DNA of 64,000 bases from Colwellia sp. (GCA_013215295.1 JABSOZ010000017.1:1-64000), one strand, 5' to 3'; positions 36,108-47,183 are shown, counted from the stretch's first letter. The notes: generated by a model not told the origin, from the letters alone. Translations and numbers: made by a program.

Positions 36108-36824
36108 ATGAACCCAGGTTTAAAAAACAAATGGGCACTCGTTACAGGTGCAAGTCGAGGTGTAGGTCAACAAATAGCCATCGGATTGGCTCAATATGGC
36201 GTCAATTTAGTACTTCACTCGACAAATATTAACAATCAAAAAAATACCGTCAATTTGTTAGAGAAATATGACGTAAATATAGTGAATGTAGCAGGTAGTT
36301 TAGAATCAAATAAAGAGATTGCTCAGTTTGTTTCTGATGCTGAACTGAAGTCAGGCGGTATAGACATTCTCTATAACAACGCTGCAATAATGACACCTGC
36401 GATCTCTTTGTTTGAAACCCCACAAAGTGATTACGAAAAGAGCTTTCAGATTAATGTGTTCAGTATGATACAAATATGCAGCTATTTTGCACCAAAAATG
36501 AAGTCACGCGGTTTTGGCCGTATTATTAATGTGTCGTCAGGAATTAAAGACACGCCTGTCTTGGATGCTTATAGTGTTAGTAAAGCCGCTGTTGATAAGT
36601 ACACACGAGACTTAGCCATTGAACTTTCTGATACTGGCGTGTTGGCTAATCTACTTGACCCTGGTTGGTGTCGCACAGATCTTGGCGGCGAAAATGCATT
36701 TAATGATGTCACTTCGGTCATTCCTGGGGCATTAATTCCGGCAATGTTGGGTAATGAAGGCACTGAAGCACCCAAGGGTATATTGTTCGCGGCTCAAGAT
36801 TACGCAGGCCTCAAACTATCATAA
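36108..36824 (+). CDS. short-chain dehydrogenase/reductase (SDR)
   Basis: Product of 238 residues using the ATG that follows AAGGTGAT; an upstream ATG 13 codons earlier has no ribosome site. Rossmann NAD(P) motif TGASRGVG at 13-20, NNAA at 90-93, catalytic Ser143/144, Tyr155 and Lys159 (YSVSK). All classical SDR catalytic residues are present. An oxidoreductase of an alcohol or ketone is expected; the substrate cannot be told. Transcribed divergently from a LysR regulator that likely controls it. Confidence 0.9.
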   Translation: MNPGLKNKWALVTGASRGVGQQIAIGLAQYGVNLVLHSTNINNQKNTVNLLEKYDVNIVNVAGSLESNKEIAQFVSDAELKSGGIDILYNNAAIMTPAISLFETPQSDYEKSFQINVFSMIQICSYFAPKMKSRGFGRIINVSSGIKDTPVLDAYSVSKAAVDKYTRDLAIELSDTGVLANLLDPGWCRTDLGGENAFNDVTSVIPGALIPAMLGNEGTEAPKGILFAAQDYAGLKLS

Positions 36825-36943
36825 TATATAACAAATCCCATTAAAATCAATAAACAACAGGACGACTTCAACCTGCTACAAAGCTTAAAACTGAAAATAC
36901 ATTGGACCCTAGATAAAAAAGAATAAAACGCTATACTTTTATT

Positions 36944-37738
36944 ATGATGAGTTTTATAAAAACAATGAGTTTACTCTATTTTTTGTCACTATCTGCATTC
37001 GCTCAAACGAGCGAAAAGTCAAACGATGACCAATTAACAAAGGGTAAAACCATTCTGACAGTAGCAATTCAAGAGATAGGTTACTTTCCATTTTACTACA
37101 CAGAAAATGGAAAATTACAGGGGTTTTCTATTGATATACTCGATTATGTGGCAGCTCATTCAAAGTATGAATTTGAATATATAATTCGCCCTTGGCCAAG
37201 GGCTATTTACCTTGCGACTCAAGGTGAAATCGATATTTTAATGGCTTTAGTTAAAACACCAAAGCGCGAACAAAAATATCACTTTATTGAGCCGTCTTTT
37301 GCTGATGAAGTGAATCAATTGTTTACTTTAATGGGGAATGATTTTGAGTTCGCGGGCAATTTAAAAGAGTTAATACCTTATTCTATAGGTACTGTCAGAG
37401 GTTATTCATATGGAGAATATTTTGATCAAGCGAGTTATCTTAATAAATCCCCTGCATTGTCGGAAGAGATCCTATTAAAATTATTGTTGAGTAAACAAAT
37501 TGATATGCTCATCAGTAACCCGTTACTTTTTAATAATATTTTATTAAAAGAGAGCTCATTTACTCATGTTAAAGCGATAAAGCCCTACATATCACTTACA
37601 CCTGTATATACGGCTTTAACCAAAAGAAGAAAAGACGCTTCAGAAATAAAAAAAACGATGAGTGAACTAACTCAACAATTAAAACTGTCTCCTTATTACC
37701 AAATACTAATAGACAAATACAATTTAAATCCTAACTAA
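36944..37738 (+). CDS. periplasmic solute-binding protein (SBP_bac_3 type), solitary
   Basis: Product of 264 residues with a signal peptide (ending AFAQ, about residue 21). Type-2 periplasmic binding fold: ILTVAIQEIGYFPFYYTENG, LQGFSIDILDYVAAHS, RPWPRAIYLATQGEIDILMA, then YSIGTVRGYSYGEYF and LLLSKQIDMLISNP. It resembles amino-acid-binding components of ABC transporters, but no permease or ATPase is adjacent. There is no clear ribosome site; MM at the start leaves a one-codon uncertainty. A second solitary protein of this fold follows on the same strand. Confidence 0.8.
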   Translation: MMSFIKTMSLLYFLSLSAFAQTSEKSNDDQLTKGKTILTVAIQEIGYFPFYYTENGKLQGFSIDILDYVAAHSKYEFEYIIRPWPRAIYLATQGEIDILMALVKTPKREQKYHFIEPSFADEVNQLFTLMGNDFEFAGNLKELIPYSIGTVRGYSYGEYFDQASYLNKSPALSEEILLKLLLSKQIDMLISNPLLFNNILLKESSFTHVKAIKPYISLTPVYTALTKRRKDASEIKKTMSELTQQLKLSPYYQILIDKYNLNPN

Positions 37739-37981
37739 CATGATCAAGACAATTAAATTCAGACAACATATTAAATGGATATTTACTCAATTATGTTAAA
37801 TCGTCGCTAACTAAGCATTAAAGTGCTCACTTCAATTCTTTTTCACGTCAGAATATTTTGACTATTTACTTAATATAAATATATTTATGTATAAAAAATA
37901 AGATCATAGTAATAATATAGGCTATATATTATTACTATGTTTAAGCAATGTAATACTTAGTGAGTTTATTTAGGGGCAACA

Positions 37982-38743
37982 ATGAAAGTATTACTTTGCA
38001 TACTATTAGGGATGATTGTTTTTACAACCCATTCAACTGCTGAAACTATCCGTATAACAAGTGGGGAATGGGAGCCATTTATATCTCAGCATATTTACCA
38101 ATTTGGTCTTGATTCTCATATAATCACTGAAGCATTCAAATTGGAAGGTATCGATGTAGAATGGGGGTTTTTCCCATGGCAACGATCTTATGAGAATGCT
38201 AAAGATAATGATGAATGGGATGCTTCTTGTTGTTGGTGGCCTGATGATGAAACAAAAGATGAATTTTTGATGAGTGATCCTATTACTGAAACTTCTTTCG
38301 TTTTTTATCATCTAAAAAGCTATAAATTTAAATGGGATTCTTTTCAGGATTTAAAAGGAATTAAAGTTGGTGCTACGATAAAATATCATTATGGCAACGA
38401 GTTTATGAATGCCATCGAAGCAAAAACGCTAAACGTTCAAAATGCGCCAAAGGATGAATTCAATTTCAGAAAACTTATCGCTGGCCGTATAGAGATATTC
38501 CCAAATGACCCCGCTGTTGGTAATGCTCAAATTAGAAATAATCTATCACCAGATGAGGCTAATCTCATCACTTATAGTCCTAAAAAATTCGGAGAAAGCA
38601 CACTGCATTTAATTATGAATAAAAACAAAAAGCGCAGTAAGTACTTTCTAGATAAATTTAATGCGGGTTTGAATAAATTAAAAGCAAGTGGTCAATACCA
38701 AAAAATGTTGAAAGATTTAGAAGCAGGAAAATATGCTAACTAA
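37982..38743 (+). CDS. periplasmic solute-binding protein (SBP_bac_3 type), solitary
   Basis: Product of 253 residues with a signal peptide (about 1-20, ending STAE). The mature chain has the type-2 binding fold: IRITSGEWEPFISQHIY, WGFFPWQRSYENAKDNDEWD, DASCCWWPDDETKDEF, DLKGIKVGATIKYHYGNEF and RKLIAGRIEIFPND. AGGGG lies before the ATG. The CCWWPDDE segment in the ligand region is distinctive. Like the other two such proteins nearby it has no transporter genes beside it, and it differs enough from them to be an old paralogue rather than a recent duplicate. Confidence 0.8.
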   Translation: MKVLLCILLGMIVFTTHSTAETIRITSGEWEPFISQHIYQFGLDSHIITEAFKLEGIDVEWGFFPWQRSYENAKDNDEWDASCCWWPDDETKDEFLMSDPITETSFVFYHLKSYKFKWDSFQDLKGIKVGATIKYHYGNEFMNAIEAKTLNVQNAPKDEFNFRKLIAGRIEIFPNDPAVGNAQIRNNLSPDEANLITYSPKKFGESTLHLIMNKNKKRSKYFLDKFNAGLNKLKASGQYQKMLKDLEAGKYAN

Positions 38744-38870
38744 ATTTAACGTTTAAGCAATAATAGAGAATCTACAAAACATGAGTTCATGCCATACTAA
38801 CCTGAGTATCTAACTATATTTTATGTTTATATGCTATCAGGACAATTGTCGTAGCCAAGTGCAGCCTTTC

Positions 38871-39692
38871 TCACGGATGAATATAGTCTTTTGGCGTCAC
38901 ACCTATCATATCTTTAAAATCTCGAATGAGATGAGACTGATCTGTATAGTCTAACAACGCCACTATATCTAATAAATTTACCTTCTGTTGCTCAAGAAGT
39001 TCCAATGCTTGATGCAAGCGATATTTTCGGATCAACCATTTGGGACTTAGTCCTAAATATTGTTGAAAACAACGTTGAATGGTACGAATTGAGATATTCG
39101 ATTTCTCAGATAAGTGTTCAACTTTGGTGATGTCTTCGCTGTTTTTTATGTGGTTAACCAGTTCTCGAATCCTTATTATCTCTGGTGAAGGGGGAGTATT
39201 AAATTGCGCTATAAAAGCATGTAAAATGTCAACTTTTTGCTCATCGTTTTTCCCAGCTAATAACATTGAAATAAACGAGTCAGCATCAATATTTACGAGT
39301 TGTTGAAAATCGATTTCTTTGTCAACATAGTGCGAGAGCGGAGATTTCAAATAGCCTGACAATGCTCCCAACGCAAATTTTATGCCGATGATTTCGCCTG
39401 CACCTTCCATTTTGTACGAATAGCTTTTACTGATAGGCCCGATTAATTTCACTTTCTTTATATCTACGACTTGAGAGTCTACTGTGCGAACATCTACGAT
39501 TAAATGAAAGTTTGGATCAGGTAAGTTTTGCTGGGTATGATATTTATCATCTTTAAAATCCCAACTGACAAACCAAAACTGTTCGACAAAATCCCCAAGA
39601 GGATCACTTGGAAAATATCTCCGTAAATTATATCGCTCCGCACTCAGCTTATGATGCAGAACTCCTGTTGTTTTTTTATCGTTTATCTTCAA
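38871..39692 (-). CDS. AraC-family regulator with DUF6597-like N-terminal domain
   Basis: Product of 273 residues. The N-terminal part (YNLRRYFPSDPLGDFVEQFW, LPDPNFHLIVDV, GIKFALGALSGYL) matches the DUF6597/XylS-like sensor type. The C-terminal helix-turn-helix pair is AraC-like (VEHLSEKSNISIRTIQRCFQ, LLDIVALLDYTDQSHLIRDF, KDMIGVTPKDYI). The start is a TTG without an obvious ribosome site, so the N-terminus is uncertain. It is divergent from the DUF3224 gene with about 100 bp between them, so that gene is its probable target. Confidence 0.82.
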   Translation of the reverse strand: MKINDKKTTGVLHHKLSAERYNLRRYFPSDPLGDFVEQFWFVSWDFKDDKYHTQQNLPDPNFHLIVDVRTVDSQVVDIKKVKLIGPISKSYSYKMEGAGEIIGIKFALGALSGYLKSPLSHYVDKEIDFQQLVNIDADSFISMLLAGKNDEQKVDILHAFIAQFNTPPSPEIIRIRELVNHIKNSEDITKVEHLSEKSNISIRTIQRCFQQYLGLSPKWLIRKYRLHQALELLEQQKVNLLDIVALLDYTDQSHLIRDFKDMIGVTPKDYIHP

Positions 39693-39793
39693 AACTGTAC
39701 TTAGTTCAATGACGTGTTTTTACAATACCACAATTGATCGCTATGATATTGTCACGATAAGTTTTCTATTTAATTTAAATGCAAGAGGTCGTT

Positions 39794-40168
39794 ATGCAAC
39801 TTAAGGGAACATTTCAAATTACTGATTGGCAAGAGTCTGTTGAAAAATCATTTGATGAAGGAGGTAAATTAACAACTGCGAAGGTATATCAAACTTACAG
39901 TGGTGATATCTCGGGTAAAAGTGAAATAACCTATCAAATGAATTATGAGACTAATGGCAACGCATCTTTTATCGGCTTTGAGTTCATTGTCGGAACTCTA
40001 GCAGATAAACCTTGTAAATTAACGATCAAACATGATGGCGGCTTTGAAAACGGCTTAGCTAAAAGCCAGTTCTCAATTATTAATAGTTGCACCCATAAGG
40101 AATTGGTTGGAATAACAGGAAAATTCGAATCAGCAGAAGGTAGAAAAGCAAATTTCGTTATCGGTTAA
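39794..40168 (+). CDS. DUF3224 family protein
   Basis: Product of 124 residues from the ATG preceded by AAGAGGTCGTT; an upstream ATG five codons earlier is less well placed. The sequence (LKGTFQITDWQESVE, TAKVYQTYSGDISGKSEITY, GFEFIVGTLADKPCKLTI, IINSCTHKELVGITGKFE) matches DUF3224, a small beta-barrel family resembling allene-oxide-cyclase-like or lipocalin-like folds. It has no signal peptide and is probably cytoplasmic. Function unknown. Divergent from an AraC regulator; such linkage suggests it responds to a small molecule. Confidence 0.82.
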   Translation: MQLKGTFQITDWQESVEKSFDEGGKLTTAKVYQTYSGDISGKSEITYQMNYETNGNASFIGFEFIVGTLADKPCKLTIKHDGGFENGLAKSQFSIINSCTHKELVGITGKFESAEGRKANFVIG

Positions 40169-40730
40169 ATAACCTGAACTCTGGATAAGCAGCACTTGCT
40201 CAATATTCCCCTTTATCCAATTCTCAGCGTTAAAACGTCGATAAATAACTCGTTATTCATAAACGTTTTACCTTGATAATCGAATAAATTGAAACATTGA
40301 TAGCGTTTATCGATACTTAATCTTGTAAACTATTTCATTAATAACCGTAAGATGTTGTTTTTAAATAAATATCAAGCACTCGTCACCCAGAATTCAGGTT
40401 AAGTAATAATTTGTATCTTTATCCTCTAAAAAAGACCTTATTTTTAAGTCAATCAAGGTCTTCTAAAGGCGAAAACGCCTGAACATATAGAACACTCGTT
40501 CAATATGTTCTTTCTATATTCAGATGGCGCCGGCATTAAAACATTTTAGTTTAAACAACACAAAATCTGTCACAAGGTCTAGCCAACTTCAAAGAGGGTA
40601 CACGTTCGTGTACATACAAAGTCAACTTACCTCTTCATACACTTATCAAATACTTTTAGCGATTCCTCAAGTTACTTTTAAGTGTGCTATATTTTTATTA
40701 TGAATTTAACTATTTGGTTTTAAATACAGA
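40169..40730. other. intergenic with several small hairpins
   Basis: About 560 bases without a gene. It contains an inverted pair AAGACCTT/AAGGTCTT at about 40432-40462, a short AGGCG/CGCCT hairpin just after it, and GAACATAT/ATATGTTC at about 40481-40510 with a 14-base loop. These could form part of a leader or terminator region upstream of the TonB receptor gene, but no T-run follows. Confidence 0.4.
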
Positions 40731-42968
40731 ATGAATCAAAAAGTATTTATTTTAACATTATTCTTTTTATTTGCGTTTCATACTCAAGCGCAAGAAAAGG
40801 GCTTAGAAATAATTGAAGTGACTACTCAATTTAAATACGAAAACGTCCAAAAAGTACCTATATCCTTGTCAATCGTTAATAGTGAGCGGCTAGCGAGCCA
40901 AGATATAAACGACGCGACAAGTATTGCTCACCTGTCACCCAGTGTATCTTTTACAGAATTTGCCCCAGGACAAGGTTATATGTCAATCAGAGGCATACTC
41001 TCTGCCGAAGATGGCGCGAGTATGGATAATTCTGTCGTAGTGTTAATAGATGGAATTTATGTAGGAAGGCTTGCACATATTAACTTTGATCTTTTCGAAA
41101 TTGAGCGTGTAGAAGTTTTACGAGGTCCACAGGGAACGTTATTTGGCAGAAATGCAATTGGCGGTGCAATTAATATAATAACAAAACAGCCTGAGAGTGA
41201 ATACTCACTGAACTTGTCATTGACCAAAGGTAATTATGGGGCTACGCGCTATAGCGCTGTAATTACGGGTTCATTAACAGAAACGTTAACGGCAAAGTTA
41301 AGTATGAACCACCGAGAACATGATGGCTATACGCGTAATGTTGTTTTAAATGAAGATAATCAAACCGAAGACACTGACACCTTTCGCTTACAATTAACGT
41401 ATGATCTAAATAACAGTCAATGGAAATTTATGTATGAGCGTAATGACGATGACCGCTCAGACATGGGCAGAACGCCAATTATCAACGGTAATTTTGACTA
41501 TATCAAGGTGTGGGAATCATTAGGAGGAAAAGCATTTGCATCGACAGCTCCTATCTCTGGCTTTTCAAAGCGCAATAATGAAAGCATCGGTGTACAAGGT
41601 AATATTGATTTTTCATCGGGGCAACTCACAACTATTATAGGCTGGCGAAATAATCTATCTGACTGGGAAATGGCAAGTGTCGGCGCACCTCTCAGTGGAA
41701 ATCATTCATTAGCTGATAGTGTTTATGGAGCTGACGTTAATGATGACATTTACGAAACGGTCAAACAAAAATCAGCTGAATTACGCTGGACATCACAAAT
41801 AAACACCTCATTAGACTATGCGATAGGCGCTTTCTATCTTTCAGAAACAACTGAACGAATAGAGCAATACAAGCTTGATTTTAATTCTCAAAGTACAGGG
41901 CAATATACCTTAGGCAATGAAGTTTCTGAGCAATATAACCAAACTGATAGTTTTGCCATCTACTCACAGGTTCATTGGAAGTTTAATGAAAAATGGAAAA
42001 CCACCTTTGGTGCAAGATACACAAAAGATAAAAAGGATGCCACATTTGTTACGCTTAATTGTGGACATCAAGACAGTGATTTGGTGTTAACAAGTACTTG
42101 GTGTGATTCTAAAAAAGGCAGTTTAGGTATTCTTCAACAAACTTTTGAAACAAAAATCAGTGACGCGTGGCATGACTTTTCTCCAAAGTTTTCATTACAA
42201 TATTTACCTGATAAAAGTTGGATGGCATTCGCCAGTGTAACGAAAGGCTTTAAATCAGGTGGTTTTCCTGGTTCTCCAGGATTAATAGAAACTTCAGAAA
42301 AGTCAGTTGCACCAGAGGAGGCCTTAAGCTACGAAATAGGTATTAAATCTGATTGGGCTGAACAAACGTTTCGCTTAAATACCAGTCTTTTTTATACTGA
42401 CTATAAAAATTTACAAGTAACATGGTTTGGTCCATCAGAATTAAACCCAGACTTTGGTAGTTTTATTTCCACCAATATTGCAAAGTCTGAAATATCAGGG
42501 CTAGAGGTTGAATTTCAACTTGTTATTAATGATTATTTATCACTAGCGGGAAATTATTCCTATATTGACTCTACAATTAATGATTTCATTATTCCAACTT
42601 TTGGTAGCGAACTTGATCTCAGTGGCTCTTCATTACGCCAAGCCCCAAAAAATAAAATCTACCTTTCGGCTGATGTAATCATTCCAACCCAAGACAATGG
42701 CAGTATTTTATTTAACACAAATTATCATTACACTGATGAGCAACTTGGCGACTACATTAACCAAAATGTAATGCTAGAATCTCATGAATTACTGAATGCG
42801 AGGTTAGCTTGGCGTTCTAATGATGAAAAATACCAAGTCTCTTTTTTAGCTAAAAACATTTTAAACGAAACTTACATTTCTCATAGTTATGTTATAGGTC
42901 CTGGTGTTATCGGCATTTGGGGAGCACCAAAAACTTACAGTATTACTTTCAATATGCGATTTGAGTGA
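40731..42968 (+). CDS. TonB-dependent outer-membrane receptor
   Basis: Product of 745 residues with a signal peptide (about 1-20, ending TQAQ). TonB-box-like [11 protein letters not shown] at about 24-34, plug domain ([54 protein letters not shown]) and a 22-strand-type barrel ([25 protein letters not shown]) ending in NMRFE, one residue past the usual terminal Phe. The start has no strong ribosome site. The next gene, a hybrid kinase, begins 7 bases after the stop, so the two are almost certainly one transcript. Substrate unknown; the link to sensor kinases resembles nutrient-responsive uptake loci. Confidence 0.92.
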   Translation: MNQKVFILTLFFLFAFHTQAQEKGLEIIEVTTQFKYENVQKVPISLSIVNSERLASQDINDATSIAHLSPSVSFTEFAPGQGYMSIRGILSAEDGASMDNSVVVLIDGIYVGRLAHINFDLFEIERVEVLRGPQGTLFGRNAIGGAINIITKQPESEYSLNLSLTKGNYGATRYSAVITGSLTETLTAKLSMNHREHDGYTRNVVLNEDNQTEDTDTFRLQLTYDLNNSQWKFMYERNDDDRSDMGRTPIINGNFDYIKVWESLGGKAFASTAPISGFSKRNNESIGVQGNIDFSSGQLTTIIGWRNNLSDWEMASVGAPLSGNHSLADSVYGADVNDDIYETVKQKSAELRWTSQINTSLDYAIGAFYLSETTERIEQYKLDFNSQSTGQYTLGNEVSEQYNQTDSFAIYSQVHWKFNEKWKTTFGARYTKDKKDATFVTLNCGHQDSDLVLTSTWCDSKKGSLGILQQTFETKISDAWHDFSPKFSLQYLPDKSWMAFASVTKGFKSGGFPGSPGLIETSEKSVAPEEALSYEIGIKSDWAEQTFRLNTSLFYTDYKNLQVTWFGPSELNPDFGSFISTNIAKSEISGLEVEFQLVINDYLSLAGNYSYIDSTINDFIIPTFGSELDLSGSSLRQAPKNKIYLSADVIIPTQDNGSILFNTNYHYTDEQLGDYINQNVMLESHELLNARLAWRSNDEKYQVSFLAKNILNETYISHSYVIGPGVIGIWGAPKTYSITFNMRFE

Positions 42969-42975
42969 GCGAATA

Positions 42976-44847
42976 ATGGAATTGTCTGATGTTATTAATA
43001 TTGTAGGCATTACAGCCTACACACTACTAACAATTTTCTTTTTATGGGTATCTAGAGTTTCTAGTAACTTCTCTAGAACTCACTATTGGCTCATTTCAGT
43101 TTCATTAATGCTTCTAGGTCGTTTGAATTTATATTTTTTGCCATCCCTTGTAGCAGCAGAAAATATACAAACGATTTATGCAATTTTACTCACGCTTGAA
43201 AAATATTTTTTAGTGCTTGGTTTACTCTATTTCATCGATAAACATGTTTCAAAAACACACCTTCGTCGCCTCATTATATTTTCATTCACCATACTGATTG
43301 GTCTTTTAACTTGTAATTATTTCTTTCATTTTGAAACCCTATTTTTAATTTTATTTTCAACCACACAAGCACTTTACCTATGTGTTATAGCCACTATTTT
43401 ATGGAAGAATCGCCATCAACATTATACTGAAAATAAGGTCTTCCTTATTATATTACTCATTATTTATGCTATTCACTGGATAACATTTCCAATCGCCATA
43501 AATTATCCTACATGGCTATCTTATGGTTACTTATTTGGTAATACTTTAAATTTAATTTTGTATTTATCATTTGCCTATCTGGTTATCTATCGCTTTCAAC
43601 ATAGAATGCTTCAAGCAGAAAAATCAGCATTAGCATTGGCTGATGAAGCTAGGACAGCTAATCAAGCAAAAAGTGAATTTTTAGCGAATATGAGCAATGA
43701 AATAAGAACGCCTATGAACGGTGTTTTTGGCATGTTAGAGCTATTAAATAATGACATTTTGACAGAGGGTCAACACGAAAAAGTTAATGTCGCATTAAAA
43801 TCTAGCAAAAATTTATTAAGAATCATTAATGATATATTGGATTTTTCTAAAATTGAAGCCGGTAAGTTAACATTTGAAAGCATAGATTTTAGCTTAGTTG
43901 CCATGTTAGAGGAAGTTACAAATGTGATGAGAAACTTAGCAGAAAACAAATCAATAAGTTTAGTTTTAGATACTACTCAAGTCACCACACTCATTGTTAA
44001 ATCGGATCCATTTAGAATTAAACAAGTGATACTGAATATCATCGGCAACGCAATAAAGTTTACAGAGTCTGGTGAAATTTATATTAAAGCGAGCATCATA
44101 AAAAAAGATAAAAACTTATTATTTACCTGCTCAATAACTGATACAGGTATAGGTATAGATAAAATGAACATCAACGCTATATTTCATTCATTCAGTCAAG
44201 CCGATACCTCTACAACTCGTGACTACAGAGGCACGGGGCTTGGTTTATCTATTTCAAAACGTTTATGTAACATGATGAATGGAGATATAACGGTAACCAG
44301 TGAATTGGGCGTAGGGAGTTGCTTTACGATTAGTCTCCCTTTAACAATGAGTAAGAAAGAAATAAAGAGACTTGCTGCGTTCAGTGCCAGTAATAATGAA
44401 GGGATGATAAGTGATGATAATTTACCTGAACCAACGAGTCCGCTGTGGTCACCAGAAACTAAAATATTGCTTGTTGAGGATAATAGAATTAATCAAGTCG
44501 TTGCAATTCAAATACTAAAACATTTTAATTTATCATGTGATACAGCGGATAATGGCTCAGAAGCACTTGCTGAGCTCAAGCTATCAAGTCACGTTAATTT
44601 TCCATACACGATTGTATTGATGGATTGCCAAATGCCCATAATGGACGGTTATGAAGCGACTATTAATATACGTTCCGGCGAATGCGGTGAACATCATCAA
44701 CACATTCCCATCATAGCCATGACCGCAAATGCGATGACCGGAGATAGGGACAAATGTCTAGAGGTTGGCATGAACGATTATTTTACAAAACCAATAAATC
44801 AAGAAGCAATACTCGCAATTCTACAAAAATGGATAAAACATCGCTAA
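42976..44847 (+). CDS. hybrid sensor kinase with degenerate phosphoacceptor site
   Basis: Product of 623 residues. About six or seven membrane helices in residues 5-205 ([56 protein letters not shown]), a coiled coil, a HisKA-like segment at 225-290, HATPase_c to about 455 (N box [22 protein letters not shown]) and a receiver at 495-623 with D550 and K605. The conserved histidine of NMSHEIRTP is asparagine here: residue 241, NMSNEIRTP, codon AAT at 43696-43698. Ordinary autophosphorylation at this site therefore looks impossible. The start chosen has GAGCGA upstream and sits 7 bases after the receptor gene; an earlier overlapping start is unlikely. It may act as an ATP-binding scaffold or work through the following kinase. 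Confidence 0.88.
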   Translation: MELSDVINIVGITAYTLLTIFFLWVSRVSSNFSRTHYWLISVSLMLLGRLNLYFLPSLVAAENIQTIYAILLTLEKYFLVLGLLYFIDKHVSKTHLRRLIIFSFTILIGLLTCNYFFHFETLFLILFSTTQALYLCVIATILWKNRHQHYTENKVFLIILLIIYAIHWITFPIAINYPTWLSYGYLFGNTLNLILYLSFAYLVIYRFQHRMLQAEKSALALADEARTANQAKSEFLANMSNEIRTPMNGVFGMLELLNNDILTEGQHEKVNVALKSSKNLLRIINDILDFSKIEAGKLTFESIDFSLVAMLEEVTNVMRNLAENKSISLVLDTTQVTTLIVKSDPFRIKQVILNIIGNAIKFTESGEIYIKASIIKKDKNLLFTCSITDTGIGIDKMNINAIFHSFSQADTSTTRDYRGTGLGLSISKRLCNMMNGDITVTSELGVGSCFTISLPLTMSKKEIKRLAAFSASNNEGMISDDNLPEPTSPLWSPETKILLVEDNRINQVVAIQILKHFNLSCDTADNGSEALAELKLSSHVNFPYTIVLMDCQMPIMDGYEATINIRSGECGEHHQHIPIIAMTANAMTGDRDKCLEVGMNDYFTKPINQEAILAILQKWIKHR

Positions 44848-45026
44848 CATCAAATTTACAAAAAATTTACAATACCTAGATGGAGTTTCATTGTGTCATA
44901 TTATTGTACGTGCGGCTCAAAATATCGTTTACCTGTAACACGCCTTATTTCAGCTTGAGGGATATAGTTTTAGGATATAAACTACTAATATTATAGTAGT
45001 CGATCAGTTTGAGTGTATTTGTACAA

Positions 45027-47078
45027 ATGTCAAAATTAGAACTAGCGTTACCTAAAATAATCAAAAGCTTAAAATCTACTTATGGGCGTGATTTTTTCAA
45101 TGAAATAACGCTACAACTGAATAAAATAACGGGTGCTGATTATACCTTTATTGCTCAAGTTGATTACAAACGTTTTACATCAACAACCATTAGTTTAGTT
45201 GTAAAAAATCAGCTAGCTGATAACTTTGAATATCATTTAAACGACACACCTTGTGCCATCCTCACCGAAGACAGTGTTTGCATATACCCCAAAGATATTT
45301 GCAGCTTATTCCCAAAAGACCAGTTATTAATTGATATGAACATTGAAGGTTATGTCGGCGTGCCTTTACATGACTCTCAAGGCGGTATTATTGGTATAAT
45401 TGTCGCTTTACATGAGAATGAAATAAAAGATACAGAATTTATACAAACCTTGTTTGAATTATTTTCAGGACGAATTGCCGTAGAAATGGAAAGAAAAATT
45501 CAAGACAATAATTTAAAACAACTCAATATAAAATTGACCACTAAAATTGATGAATTGATAAGAAGCGAAACTAAGTTGTCGCTCCATATAAAGAATACGC
45601 CTTTAGGCTGTATAACATGGGATAGGCACTTTCATTGTATCGAATGGAATAAAGCCGCTGAAAAAATATTTGGTTACTCGTCACAAGAAGCAATAGGCAA
45701 ACATGCTACAGAATTGATTGTGCCGCCTGAAATTAAAGAGAAAATGACTAAAGTATTTGATGCTTTATTGAATCAAACAGGAGGATATCAAAACTCCAAT
45801 GAAAACATCACTCAAGATGGTAAATTGATTAAGTGTGACTGGTATAATACGCCGATTATCTCGGAAGACGGTACGGTTATAGGTGTAACATCATTAACGC
45901 AAGACACGACTGAACGAGATCACAAAGAAGAATTACTGCGTCGCAGCCAAAAAATGGATGCGCTAGGTCTTTTAGCAAGTGGAATTGCACACGATCAAAA
46001 CAATATGCTCGGTATTATTACCGGTTATAGCGACTTATTGAGCCTTAAATTAAATGATCAGCCTAAGCTGCTTAATTATTTATCTCAAATTCAACAGGCG
46101 AGTAGTCGAAGTGCCCTTTTAATCAAAAAATTATTAGCGTTTTCCAAAAACACGAGTCTTGCGTCATCAAAAATTAACATTAATAACTTATTATTAGCAC
46201 AGCGAGATATGCTGCAAAGAGCAATCACCGTTGAGATAAAGTTAAATTTCCAACTTGCTGATAATTTATGGTCTGTATGGCTTGATAAAAACGATTTAGT
46301 CGATGCCATTGTTAATTTAATCATTAACGCTATGCATGCGATGAATAGTAAAACTTTTATGCCTCAGATAACGATAACTAGCCAAAATATAACATTGTCC
46401 CCTCTTAACGCTAAAGAGAAAGATATTACGTCTGGTGACTATGTCGTGCTATCTGTTTCTGACAATGGCTGTGGAATAGACAATAAAATTCAAGAAAAAA
46501 TATTTGACCCTTTCTTCTCAACAAAAGGCGACAAAGGTTCAGGACTTGGCCTTTCTCAAGTACTTACTTTTGTAAATAACTCAAAGGGTAGTATTTATCT
46601 AGAATCACAACTTGATTTAGGAACAGAGTTCACCTTATATTTCCCTCGTTATCAGAAAAGCGAAAATGAAAAAACAGCAGTAGACGAACATAAGAAAATT
46701 TCAATTGAAGGCACTGAAACCATTCTTGTTGTTGATGACGAGGAAGGTTTACGAGAATTAGCTACAGAGTTTTTGACTATGGTTGGTTACACTGTACATT
46801 GTGCAAATGGTCATAAAAAAGCATTAGAAATTCTTGGCACTCAAAAAATAGACTTAATGTTATCTGATGTCGTTATGCCTGAAATGAATGGTTATCAACT
46901 AGCATCATTAGTACAACAAAAATATCCTACCGTAAAAATTCAATTAGTTAGCGGATACGTAGACTCTACAAACATTTCCGTTATAGACAAAAACCTGCAC
47001 GAGAACCTAATACATAAACCCTATAGCTATCATTTGTTGAAGAATAAAGTCAGAGAATTACTAAACGACAAAGTGTAA
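45027..47078 (+). CDS. GAF-PAS hybrid sensor kinase with receiver
   Basis: Product of about 683 residues with no membrane segment. GAF-like domain at about 1-155 (FFNEITLQLNKITGADYTFI, GYVGVPLHDSQGGIIGIIVA), PAS at about 180-300 (LHIKNTPLGCITWDRHFHCI, EWNKAAEKIFGY), HisKA with H322 (GIAHDQNNMLG), HATPase_c (NLIINAMHAM, DNGCGI, GSGLGLSQ) and a C-terminal receiver with D614 (LMLSDVVMPEMNG). All catalytic residues are intact; HDQNN replaces the commoner HDFNN. A TTG six codons upstream is an alternative start. It follows the histidine-less kinase by about 180 bp and could supply phosphoryl groups to that protein's receiver. Confidence 0.88.
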   Translation: MSKLELALPKIIKSLKSTYGRDFFNEITLQLNKITGADYTFIAQVDYKRFTSTTISLVVKNQLADNFEYHLNDTPCAILTEDSVCIYPKDICSLFPKDQLLIDMNIEGYVGVPLHDSQGGIIGIIVALHENEIKDTEFIQTLFELFSGRIAVEMERKIQDNNLKQLNIKLTTKIDELIRSETKLSLHIKNTPLGCITWDRHFHCIEWNKAAEKIFGYSSQEAIGKHATELIVPPEIKEKMTKVFDALLNQTGGYQNSNENITQDGKLIKCDWYNTPIISEDGTVIGVTSLTQDTTERDHKEELLRRSQKMDALGLLASGIAHDQNNMLGIITGYSDLLSLKLNDQPKLLNYLSQIQQASSRSALLIKKLLAFSKNTSLASSKININNLLLAQRDMLQRAITVEIKLNFQLADNLWSVWLDKNDLVDAIVNLIINAMHAMNSKTFMPQITITSQNITLSPLNAKEKDITSGDYVVLSVSDNGCGIDNKIQEKIFDPFFSTKGDKGSGLGLSQVLTFVNNSKGSIYLESQLDLGTEFTLYFPRYQKSENEKTAVDEHKKISIEGTETILVVDDEEGLRELATEFLTMVGYTVHCANGHKKALEILGTQKIDLMLSDVVMPEMNGYQLASLVQQKYPTVKIQLVSGYVDSTNISVIDKNLHENLIHKPYSYHLLKNKVRELLNDKV

Positions 47079-47183
47079 TACAATACTCAATATAACGATT
47101 ACAGGTGTAGTGTACCTTTTTCATAGATTATTAATGTTTATTATTATGTTCTATCATTAACCATCAGTTATTGGCTTCAAAAA

